64,000 nt of DNA from Adenophora triphylla var. japonica (lineage: Eukaryota; Streptophyta; Magnoliopsida; Asterales; Campanulaceae): NCBI GenBank assembly GCA_022495995.1, contig JAFEMH010002098.1, positions 124,001 through 188,000 on the forward strand. The letters are read 5' to 3'. A program made the translations under genes and the position numbers. The first letter of the stretch is position 1; every line of letters begins with the position of its first letter. Below the pieces are notes generated by a model, which did not search any database, was not told the DNA's origin, and saw only the letters and a program-made list of their open reading frames with translations. Positions 12,039-24,800 of this stretch are shown here, in pieces.

Positions 12039-15000
12039 GGGGTATGGTGGATTTTTTGGGTTCCGTTAAACCACTTATTAAATACAAAAATTATGCTACA
12101 GTAACACATTATAATTTAACAGAAGGAGAATAAAATGAATACTTACAAGGTGAATGAGAGGAGGAGATGATGCAGAACGAGGTCACACCAGAGTTTTACA
12201 GCGGAAATAAAAACACTCTTTTAGTAAGGGCTTTAATATGAAGTGCAGAAGGTGTTGAAAGGAATTTAAGTAATAGTACTAAGGGGTCGGAAGGGTGTTT
12301 TAAGCTGCCATGAATTGTATGAACACAAAGGATTCTTATTACTTGATTTTTTCGCTCGTGCTTACAAATGAAGACTGAAGGGGTACTTATAGCCCTTTGA
12401 AATGAAAACCTATCCTTCCGGTTTGATGACCGGTTACCTAAACTGAGTAAAATAATAAAAAGAAGACAAAGATGCTTAATCAATTACAACTTTTCTAAAA
12501 GAAAAAGAGAAAATTCTATCTTTAATAAAGATGATGTCGGCTGAATTATTTGAAAAGTAGATTCCCACTGTCTGTTTAAATTATTGAAGTTAGCCGCCTT
12601 CGTCATTGCTTACGACTGGCTTCTAGAAGTCTCGGTGTGTACTGTCTATTGTTGGAATCGTGTCACCATCTGATTGGCCATCTTGCATTATGTCATCATC
12701 CGGTTCTGGCCATGGGGTTTCTTCATCTCTGTTGATGATGTGGTCCTGTACTAACATGTCTCCTTCTCCAATGAACGGGAGAAGCATGTCCCAGTTGTCT
12801 TTTGCCCAAACTTGGGTATAATGTCCTTCTGCCATAAGTTTGTACTGATGCCAAGGAAAAAACTTAGGCAGCTCTGGTGTTGCTTGATAATCTTTAATAA
12901 ATTCTTTGTGGTAATTGTTTAGAACGTTTTCCCTATACATGGATCCAAAAAAGACTTGAAAAATCAATATCTTCCTCAATTTTAACTGTCATTTCGAGTA
13001 ACTCTTGATCTTTTAATTCACTGCTAATAAAAATTCTTTTTCTGGATGGTCTGTAGGTGTGACTGTCTGCTTCAGGAAAGGACGCGAAAATTTTACATCC
13101 CACCTCTTTCGGATATGATTGGATAGCCATGTTGCTTGCTACCAATGTGAATTTTTCCCCAAAACTGTTTATGATTTTTTCTGTAGTAGGTGTTAACCTA
13201 AACCGAACATAATCTATCATTCCATAATGATAGAATTGAGTGATTAGCTCATGAGGCATGTTTGTTTTGAATAAGTCTATACGTAACAGTAAGACTCCTG
13301 TATCTTTTCCCTCACTATTTATTCTTTCTATCACCTTCACTCCTGTGTATTTTAATTCACGAAAGACTATCTGTACAATCATTTGCTGCAGTCTGTATAG
13401 GATTATCGGAAATCCTGTGCAAATTTTCTTGGAAATAATGTCATCAAGCTCCTTGAATCTGTCTAAGACTGGTTGTAGTGTTTCTCTCCATGGTATATCA
13501 AGGATACGGGCTTTGAAACTGTTGAAGTCTCTATTGATAATAGGCTCACTTGTTGCAGCCTTTGAATTCTGTAATTTTTCTTCAAGAATGGCTACCTGTT
13601 GTTTTAACATTTTGTTTTCAACCTGTAACTGTATGACTTGATTGTTCTTTTCTTTTTGAATAAGCTGTATTTGTAGGATTGCAATAACCTCTTCCTGTTT
13701 TTTAATGACCTGTTCTGGACTTTCTTTTGTAATTTCAGAAAATGTTTTCACCTCTTCAGGTTCTATAAAAAATGTATTTAGCTCAAAGTGTTCTCTAGCT
13801 GTATACATAGCTTCTGAAAAACTGTGAAACCCTTTATAAAGAGGGTTTGGACATTGTATGTATTTAATAATTGTTTCCCATTTGTTAAAAATCCCTACTT
13901 TTGTTCCACGAAGGACAACATAGTGTGAAAATCTTTTGGTTATGGGCTTCTCTGGGGTTTTTTGGGATGTTTCCAGAAAGAAATATCCCAGAGAATTCAA
14001 AATATGTACCTTTTTTGTGGCTTCTGTTGGAAATGTATGTATATGCCACAAATAATCAAGTAAATATTGTTGTTTATCTGTCAGGTTCATTCCAAAAATA
14101 GGTCTGAACTTTTTGTTTTCCTCAGTACATATGGGTAGTGTGTTTGGCCCAAAAATAAGTGTTTTTTGTTGGGCTTGGGCCCTTGGTATGAAATTTTTGT
14201 CAACTCTGAACTTTGACGAGCTCGGCCCAACTTTGTTGATGTTAAGAGGCTTTTGAATTACCTCCCAAGGATGTGGCATGCTGTAATGAGACTGTTCTTC
14301 TGTCCTTTCTATTTTCATACTTTCACTGTCAGATGTATCCATTATTTTGATTTTATCTGTCTGAGGATGTAACACTTTCTTCTTTCTGTTGCTCTTATCC
14401 ATGAAATAACATGTTTAAATTTCTTGATAAGATATCTGCTATAGTATTATTCTTTCCTTTTATGTTCAAAATTTATAATGTATCCACTTTCTTGTATTAT
14501 GTTATGTAAATTAATCCACCTGGTTCTATTAACCTTTTTACTTTGATCGTTTTTTATGAATTTGACTATTGCTTCGCATTCTGTTCTTACTGTAAATTCT
14601 TTGTTTAGAAATATTTTAAATTTTTCTAATGCATTAATTAATGCCTGGATTTCATAGTCTAAACTTGTCCAATTTTGTCCTGTTTTGTTGAAATTTCCAC
14701 TAGCATATGAGCATATTTTTTCAGTACTTTTATTAGTATATTTATTAGTTTTACTAAGAAGAACAGCTCCCCATCCTTCTTTACATCCATCTGTCTCTAT
14801 AATAATATAATCTGTTACTAGGGGCAATTCTAAAGGTTTTATGTTTTTAACTCTTTCTTTTATTTCTTTTACAAGCTTAATATCTTTTTTATTGAAATTT
14901 CGCTGACCATTTTTGTAGTTTTGCTGTAAAGTGGTACTACTAATTTTGATAAATTTGGTATAAATTTTCTTGCATAATTGATTAGCCCTAAGAATGCATG

Positions 15001-15740
15001 CATTTGTTTTAAATTTTCGAATTTTTCTGGAAAATCAATAATTTTTGTTGAGATATGAGGTTGTAATTCGATTTTCCCATTTCCTATTTCTAGTCCTAAA
15101 AGGGATATTTTTCTTTTAAATAATTCCATTTTTCTTTTTGATACTACAATTCCATGTTTTTGTATTTCATTAAACACTTAATTTAAATGTTGTTCATGTT
15201 CCTGTAATGTTTCACTAGCTACTAAAATATTATCTATATATACCATACAAAATTCATACTTTAGGAATATATTATCCATAAATCTTTGAAATATTGAGGG
15301 AGCGTTTTTAAGTCCAAAACTTAAAACATTCCATTCAAACTGTCCTTCAGAGCATGTGAATGCTGTCCATGGCTTAAATTGCTCTTCTAGTTTAAGATAT
15401 CCTGATTTTAAATCGAATTTTGAAAAAATCTTTTTTCTTTGAATTAAGTTGACTAAAGAGTCTTTATTAGGTATATTGTACCCATCATCTTCTGTATTAT
15501 CATTAAGTCTTTTGTAATTGTAGACTATCCTAGCTTTTCCCCTTTTAATCTCACTGTGATTTCTTACTAAAAAAGCTGCTGATCTATGTGGACTTTCTGA
15601 TTTTCTAATTAACTTTTGTTTTATAAATGTAGGATTATAGGATGATTTATACTTTTTGTTACATCTGTTCCTTTTTCTAATTCCTGTGTTAGCTTGTTTG
15701 TGAGTAAATTTAAGGTTTCATTTTCTACCAGAATTTGCTT

Positions 15741-15821
<81 letters not shown>

Positions 15822-18800
15822 GCTTCTTTTGGTTTGCTACATATTGGTCATCTTCTCAATTTCTAAATTTCTTCTTTTTTTTTTTTTTTTTTTGATAAGT
15901 ATGTGCATTGAAAATTTCGCCAAGGGAACGAACCCTTACAAAAGAAGCAAAAGGCCTTATATATATATATAATTATAAAAGGCCTAAAACTGAGGAAAAC
16001 AAAGGAAAGTAAACTAAAAGACCAAAAAGAGTTAATTACCTAGCCCCATCTCCCCCAAAAAATCCACAAAAGGGATGAGGGCATTAGGTAAATACTCATC
16101 AACCAAAATAACAATGTGCTAAGCATCAAAAAGGAAATCTTATGAGTAGACAAAGTATTTCTTCGAAGCTTCTCCTATTCCTCTCTCGCCAAAGAGACCA
16201 CATAACACAATGGGGAATGGTTCCCCAAAGTTTGCTTTCTGCCTTAGGGATACGAACGCCGTACCAAGCATCTAAAAAACTCTTCACTTAATTGGGCATA
16301 ATCCACGTGACCCCTCATAAGGAGAACACAAAACTCCACAAACCCCTAGATATATCACAATGCAACAGCAAATGGTTGACTGTCTCATCACTCTTCATAC
16401 ACAGACAACAGTGATTAACTAGAATAATCCCTCTTTTCCTCAAATTATCCCCGGTAAGAATTTTCCCCCATGTTGCTGACCAAAGAAGAAAGAGACTTTA
16501 AGCGAGGTTGCTGACCACCAAACATGTGTCCACTTAAAAGCGGATGGACTCCCTACGAGATATTTATAGAATGACTTCACTGAAACTTCCCGCTAGAACT
16601 TGCAGTCCAAGACAAGTGATCACCTCCTTCGCTAGGCATGGGAGCATATGCCAAGACACCCAAAAAATCCTCTACCAGCTCTAATTCCAAGACATGAAAA
16701 TTTCAACGAAATCTGGGATTCCAAACATGTTGGCCGTTCATTGTAGCAATTGAATCAGCTACAGTAACTACAGTAACATCTTTAACTGATGAAATTAACT
16801 TCTCTTCCCAACTCCTATAGTTCATAGATAAATAGAAATTGTGGAACCAAGAGAAGCATAACAAGAGGCTGAGCAAAGAGAGCTAATTTCTTCTAACTTC
16901 TTAACAGTCTAATTTAGTACTATAAATCTTTATACCAGATATTTAAGGATTTTGCAGAAATAAGGATGTTGACCGTTTGTGGAGATGCGGTATTTTTTTC
17001 GACTTTATGGTGTACATGGATGGAGAGAAACTCTAGAATTTTCCTAGGAGATTGCCGTACATGCCCTCCTAAAGGAGAGAATTCAGTTTCTCATATAGTT
17101 GTGGGCATCAGCTTCAGGTGCCTTTGAGGTCTTATTGTAGCAGACCTGTCTGCAGACTGGAGGGCCGAGTGCAGTTACTGTTAAAAGGGTTGTTGTCTTC
17201 GTGACTACTATTTAGATATTTACAAGTACAAACTTATGTGAAATTGCAACTTCAGTACACTGTAAGCATCATTCAGCTAAAAGGAAGGAAGGTGGCTGTG
17301 TTCCTGAATTATGAAGGAACTGTGCAATTTATGCCAGAAGCTTTTATGAGGCAGATCCCTCCACCACAAAGAGCCTCATCACTAAGATTGTACAACTAAT
17401 ACTCTTAACTTCCAGAAACACTCTCTAACATACGACTGAATACCAATTTCATGTACTGCCTTTAAACAAAGACCTTATCTGAAAAAAAAACAAAATTTGC
17501 TAGTCTTCACCTTTAAGCACTTCACCGCCTAAAACTCAACAGGTCTTCAGAATCTGATTTAAGAGGGGGGTGGGGTATTTGGACAGAATGAGGTTCGGAA
17601 GTGCTCCATGTTTAAATTAATCAGACCTTATAGCATTATGACTGTTTGTATGTTCTGAAATTCAGTTTAGAAAACCACAATTTAGTTCGATATGGATCGG
17701 ACTAGAAAAGAAGTCTTTGAAGTTCAGTCAGTCTAAACCAGTGAATTCGACCGAAGTCAGTCTAAACCAGTGAATTCGACCGAAACATCCACATTATATC
17801 TGTTTTATTCCATTCCTACCCTCGTGTAATATATTTTAGAGCAACACGTGGTTGCTTATTTATAGTAATGTATACATATTCAGACAGCAGATTCAAATTA
17901 CTTCTCAAACTGGTTACACAATCCAGAAGTCAGCATCCAGATACTGTTTCTTAATCCTTGAAACTCGTTATATGTATTCAGATGATAATGATGACCAGGA
18001 TTTGGAAGATATGGAAGAGGGAGATTACACAATCGAAATGATTTACAAGCTACAAGGAAAGCTGCTATGAGAACGAAAAAATAAGATGCCACTTCAGTAA
18101 CATTAAAAAGCCTAAATATCACATCAAGACTGTGGTGCTCACATTAGAATCTTGTAGCCTAGTTAAAGAAGCCAGGTACACAGAATTATACCTGAGCAAG
18201 ATGCTGCATTCTTTTGGTACATGTGAGTGACTCTCCCAGCCCACTTTCCTACACAATGAAACCAAGTTCAGACGGAAAACTGAACAAGAAGTTGAACTTA
18301 AGCATTTCAAATATGAAGAGTGAATATAGGAAGTCATGTGAATTGTAAGTTCATGGAACACCCCAAAAAGGGAAAGATTGACACTTTGTGGAATGAGGAA
18401 GTAACTGTAAACAGCTTGAATAAGCATTCTGTTCAACAACACAAAAATGCACCTCAAGTATTCGAATGGAATCCAGAATGAGGGCTTCGGAGTCTTTCCT
18501 TTTTCCTTGGAGCTGCAACACCTGCAAGTCCAGACAAAAATTCCAAATTTTCCAGATAAAATTGAAGTAATAAGAGCATAATACCTAGTGAAAGAATTTC
18601 AGCAGGTATTTTTAACAGTACACTGACAATACCCCCAATCGGCCTCTAACTGAATTGAGTTAATAACAACAACCTTATGAGTTGGTCCACTCAAACATCT
18701 CCAGACAGACAGAGATAGGGGTTAAAGATCACTATTTATAAGATTGAATTATCATGGTACCAGCCTATGATAGAGTAGCTGAAGCATCATTACTCCCTCC

Positions 18801-21800
18801 AGTAGCAAAGCACCCATTATGGGAAAGCAACAGAAAAAATAATGAAGATGCAAACAGGTCGTACACCTTGAAAACTGTGATTCATCATTTTCAGCATTGA
18901 CCACTTACGGCGGCCCAACCCCTATGTACGTGTATGTGTTAAGCTTCAAATTTATTCTTATATACTTTATTGTAACTTCCTTGCTGTTCATTAGTGCCGA
19001 AGTGGCACCTTAAGAACGAAGGAGGGACATGTATGATATGTTTTCATGGGTATTTTGTGTTAGAGATGATGTGAAAATTTGTTTCGTCTCAAAATGACTC
19101 TTCTTCTATTGGAAATTACAAATTGCGTATGGGACTTTATGGGTCACGTGAAGAGGAAATTCATGAAGAGGGAGCTAATGTCTTACACTGCTCCACTTAA
19201 CCCATGTATTCTATTTTTCAACTTACAGACAGTAAAAAGAAAATGCATAAAAAAATTCAGCATATTGACTGTTGGCTCCCTCCCTATCTCTTTAAATCTA
19301 AAGGTCAAATCCTCCTGCCACAGCCTTAGTGGTATGACCTTCATTACAAGTACCGCCATTCATGACAACTAAAACGAAAATTCATACCCTAGACTATGCA
19401 TATATAAACAAATGAGAAAGGAGTAAAACTATTATATAGGTAAAATGAAAATTTTGAAGATAACAGTAAAAGGTAAACAACATAGATCTTGAAGCAATAC
19501 CATTCCAAGATGATACATAGTCTCGGCATAGTCAGTGTGGCCCTCTCCCAGAACACGCCTCTTTATCTTAGTAAATTAAAAGGCATGGTTAATATTAGCA
19601 GCAATATTGACAATCAGAAAAGACGGAAAAAGTACACAAGATACCAGCAAAAGTACCTTTAAAGCTCGCTGCCGCACAAATCATGGAGCACAGAGAAACC
19701 AAAGGACAAAATTGTATCAGTCTATAGGGGCATTGGTTTCCCACCACAAAAGTAATAATAAAAGATCGAGTACTTATAAATTTCATAGCAAGGATTCAAA
19801 ACGTTGACACTTGACTGATATTTATAAATTTCACAGCAAGGATTCAACATTGACACTTGACTGATATTCGCCTAATCTTCAACTATACATGTCTGAATCA
19901 TGAAAGTTATATTGTACTGCATACTTGACAGATAATTGTCTGATCTTTACCATAGAAAGAACCAATTTTCCAAAATTTGATGGCCACTTAATACTACTAA
20001 AACCTAGCATACAGACAAAGTATTTCATGAAATCTGTGATGATCGGACTCTTTGGTTTACCCTGACATACCTGACATACCCGTGTCGGACACTCGTAACT
20101 AAGTAGTGTTGACACAGGTCCGACGGAGCAACCAAAGAACCCGAGCATCACAGCATACAATTGTTGACTTCGGTAGGATAAACAAATGTCACTATGGTCC
20201 TCAAAAATTAGATAACCGATTAGTTAGGGGAAGTACACATGACAAAGTTAAGATTATGGTGACCGACAAAATGGATCCTTGATACGATGACTGAAGTCAT
20301 AATAGGTGTCATGATTTCCAGTACCATTTAGTTGGGAACCACATGCTCTGTAAGACTAGAGACCAAAATATTCATGTCTTTGGGAAAGAAGATCTCCTTA
20401 AAATCTTGGGGCGACATTCCTTTCAGTCTTCTTCTGGCCACTGAAATGCAGGAAAGGTGCATAGCATACGTCCCATACAATGCAAGGTTTCACACACATC
20501 ATTTTACAATTTCTTTCTGATAATGCCTTACTACACTATTAACTAACAACGAAATATGTAAACTAAAGATGATTCTCCATGTTACAGCTAATATTTTGCG
20601 TCAGAAGCTTCAATAAATTTCCTTCCCAACAAGTCTATGATTCACAGAATTACTTTTGGGCATAACTTAGGTGTGGTCATGATGGTCATGTTAAAACTTC
20701 TCTCATTGACATTCAATTTAGCTCTCCTTCCACTAGAAGCACAGATTGAAAAAGAGCCACTCTTAGCCATGCCATTCATAATCTTGTATCACAATTGATG
20801 GGAGGTGCAGTATGAGCTTTTCTACTAGCAATATTGAGATGAAAATTCAAAGGCATTATCTTATTAAAACTACAACTAACATTATCTCATAACTACAACT
20901 ACAATGGTAAACCTGAAATTATACTACACCTAAATAAATATACTAAGAAGCCATATTATGCAATACATAATGTGTATACCTCATAGCAAACACGAGCATC
21001 TTCCAATTTTCTCTGTACAAGATAGAATTGACCTAGATTGTGAAGGGCAGCCCCAACACTGAAACATATAAGGTTGGTAACTTCAGCATATACTCAGAAG
21101 GGTGATCAGAAATAATTGACAAAAAAGCATGTATTCTACGAGAATAAGAGAAGAAAAATATATCTTATTTTCAGACATCAAACCAATTAATCTAAAAGGA
21201 GTCACACCCAGACGTCATAAATGACAAAAGTAAAACATTAGCACTTGACAGTGAAGGACCATACTTTTCTTGAAGCAATGTTAGGCCAGTCAAACAGTAA
21301 CGAGCAAAGCTAAAAAAGCAATGGTTCAGGAAGCAAAATGCAGCTGCTTAGTTTAATCCATATTGCGATAATGAAGGGGAACAAGCTTCAGGAGGAGGAA
21401 AAAGAACTGATTGTTTGTTTACTCATTGTCCTGGTCTCCTTTATAGGAGAGAGCTGGGTTTATGGTTTCTCTATGGCTTCGACAAGTCGAGCCTCTCAGT
21501 TATGCAATGTAATCTGTTAACTTTATTTTCCCACATATTTAAGCTCCTTCGTTTATTTACTCTCTATTTCTGGTTATATCTGTTGTATTCCTTCTCCATC
21601 CTTTGCATGTCTTTCTTCTATTCTTATCCAAAACAGATAGTAATAAATTGCTTATACATTGACAAGTATCCATGTATTTATCCTATTAAGGCAAGAATTG
21701 TTGCCAAGCAGGAAGGGAAACTAATGTTTGAAAGACGGGACATGGTTATTAGCTTGAATCTTATCAGAGAAAATTTCACCCAAGGGGTAGACTAACTTTT

Positions 21801-24800
21801 GAAATGTTTCAACTTGACCATGTGAGCAGGGTGGATAACAGGACTACGGATGGTGGCATCATCTGTTGGAAATGGGGAAGTTTTAAGGCACCACTTGAAC
21901 ATGTCCACATGCTCTCAAAGAAGCACATTGCACTGGCAAACACCAAATATTGCAGAGCATCCCAGCTACTGTGTGCCTTAAAATTTCCCCATTTCATGGT
22001 CTTACAAACCCTGGCCATCCTGGGTAATGGATGGATATTTCGGTTGTAAGAGATTTGTGGAGATACGGAAAGGTATCAAGGGTGGTTGTGTGCTGAAATT
22101 GGAAGAGAGAAGGAAGATAAAGTGCTCATTGTAGTGATTCAATGAAGTCTTCCAAACTAGGAAAATATGGTTGATGGAGTCAACCTGAAGACATACATAT
22201 TTGCAAAAGTTGAAAAGGAGGACCAAACTGATAATTGCTGAAAGATGAATAATGTGCCATGGATGGAACAGTGCCATATAGTTTCAATGGCTACATGTAC
22301 TGGGTAAAAGAAAAAAATTGATTTTCTTTATACTTTAGGGTTGTTCATTAGTTTTCTTTTGTACATTGTTATCTAGGTTTTTGTTGTACCATAAAATAGG
22401 GAACTAGGTCAATTGTATTTTCTGGGAATCAGACTAGCAACAGTATTATGTTCGATTGGTTTTCAACTATAGCATGGGAAGTAATCTCCTTTTCTAGTAA
22501 TTGAAGAAAACTCTCTTGAATGTTTTATATCTAGTTGTTATATGTTCCAATTAATTTAGTTCTTGTACTATTTAGTAGTGCTTAAATTCTTCGTTTCAAC
22601 TAACTTCAGGACCATCTAATTTAATGAATCGATGCTTACGATATGATTTAAGGAATGCCCCGAATTCTAAAATCATTAACTGCTCCCATTGAATAGTTGA
22701 ATCTAGCCTGATTCATGACCGTGCTAAGGCTAGGGTTTGGTTCAATAATTCATAAATTATTAATGGATCTTTGAATAATGCATGGAATAGACCAAAGGAA
22801 GTGCAGCAATTAAAGATACTTGAATCCAAATGACCCAAAATGTCCCAATCTTTGATAAGTGATGAATCTCGAACTGGACTGACAAATTGTGGCAGGAGAC
22901 AGAACTGAAGTGATGGTAAACCTATATTCTTAGAAACAGTGGTGAACCAGATAAAAAAATCAAAGGGGGGTCAAGATTGCTTAGGGAAAAAAAATAGAAT
23001 TTTCATATAAAAATTTACTCCCTCCGTCCCAAAATGAATGTCCATTTAGGATTCAAGGGTCATTTTGAAAAGTTTGATTTTTAATAGAAAAAAAATGATA
23101 AACATTCTTGTTATCCAGTTTCAAAATTTTAGTTTTGAGAAAATATAATGAACTATGAAAAATATGATTTGCGGACAAAGTTATTTGAAGATAAAGTTTC
23201 AAAAGGTCATTCATTTTGGGACTAAAAGTGACATTCAATTTGGGACGAGCGAAGTAGTACAAAAGGGGGTTAAAATGATACCATAATGCAAATTTACCAC
23301 AAGTGAAAGGGGTCAAAATTGACAAAAATAGTAAATTTAGGGTACTTTATGAAATTTTGGAGGTACTAAAATGACATTTTCCAAAAATTAAAGGGGTCGA
23401 GTGACCACCATCACTTAGATGTGGCCCGACCACTGCCTAAAAAGGAGATAATTCTTCAGCTACATAGGTTTAAAGGGCTTTTTTAAGCTGATACCAAAAC
23501 AAAAGTGTGGCTTTTAGGGACGGAGGGAGTATAATCTATGTACAAATCTTTGGCTATATAGGTTTGAAGGGATTTTTTAAGCTGATACCAACCCCAACAA
23601 TTAGCCTTTGGGTTTTTTACTTCTTTGACGTGTCCTTTTGTTGATTCATTATATTTTTGTTCTTCTATTATCGAGAGAGAGAGGGAGGGGGTCAGATGGG
23701 TCAAAAGGCTATTCACTTCATTACCGTTAATTTTTTTTTAATTTTCTAGAACACTATCATACAGAAAGAAGTCAGTGAAAAAGAAAGAAAAGAGAGCACA
23801 TATGCCAAGGATTATGTATAAAGCGATATGCCAAAATTCTAAAGTCCTCTGCTTGTTGAATATAACAAGATGGAGATGCCAAAATTCTGAAGATAGTGCA
23901 TTTGCAAGCCAGGTACTCATGTGACTCAGTTTGAATCGATTTCAAGTAAGAACATGAAAATCCAAGTAAACAATCTTGCTGCTGCTTTAACTCAATTATT
24001 TCACTAATTCTGCGTCAAGCACAAACTTTTCAGTAACCCAGCTGGACAGTCAATGTGTGCAAAGGTTTCTTGTTCTTGTTTCTAATTGAGCTACACATTC
24101 TTTAGGAACCTGAGAAATTTGCCCATGCGTTTTTAGAAAAATTCGCCGATTATCCTCAAATTCCTATTCACTAAAGCTGCAACAATTTTGAACAGATTAA
24201 AAGTACAGGAAGCATAAAAAATATTGCTCACAGCATGACATAATATCAGAAATGATTCACACGTGGATGTGCTTCAAGAAGATGTGCCAAACGAAGCAAC
24301 ACATGTATTATATACCGTATATCATCAGGTCCATATGACTCCTCAAGAATATTGACCGCCCTCAAATACAAAGGCTCTGCTTTATCAAATGCCTTTTTAA
24401 CTCTATACAGCTCCGCCTGCAATGCAATGAAAACAATCGCCAATTAGTGAAATTATGATGTGGCAAAGTCTGAGAAACCATCGGGAATGCTCTTAGAGTG
24501 CAATAAATGAATCTTGAGATGTAATAACATTAGCGTATCTGAAGGAACCTACGCGTCTCTAGGAACAATAATGAACATTCGTATTATTATCATGAATGAA
24601 AAATGAAAAACATGACAGAAATTAATAGCCTCAATGGATAACTAATCAGCGGGAATCTACAAGATTATTGCATGCAGAGGCAACATGAGGATCCATTTCT
24701 CCAAACCCTTCTGTAGCTTCTTGTAGTGCACCGATGAACATTCGCTCAGCATCCTCAAGTTTTCCCTGCAAGAAATATCAACTAAACATTATGGACAAGA

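Larger units (their letters stand above)
12190..15700 (-). mobile_element. Endogenous pararetrovirus (Caulimoviridae-like) fragment
   Basis: In minus-strand order this carries a reverse transcriptase/RNase H remnant, a viroplasmin-domain ORF, and then a region resembling a pararetroviral promoter and leader. RT-RNase H followed by a transactivator/viroplasmin ORF is the gene order of caulimovirus-like members of Caulimoviridae. Movement protein and coat protein genes are absent, so this is a partial, inactive copy. It lies inside intron 9 of the TPR gene in the same direction as that gene. Exact ends could not be fixed; a microsatellite and a LINE abut the upstream side. Confidence 0.8.

Noticed and set aside
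15694..15972. 92-codon open frame
   Set aside because: It is mostly Ile-Tyr repeats from the (TA)n microsatellite plus the LINE tail.
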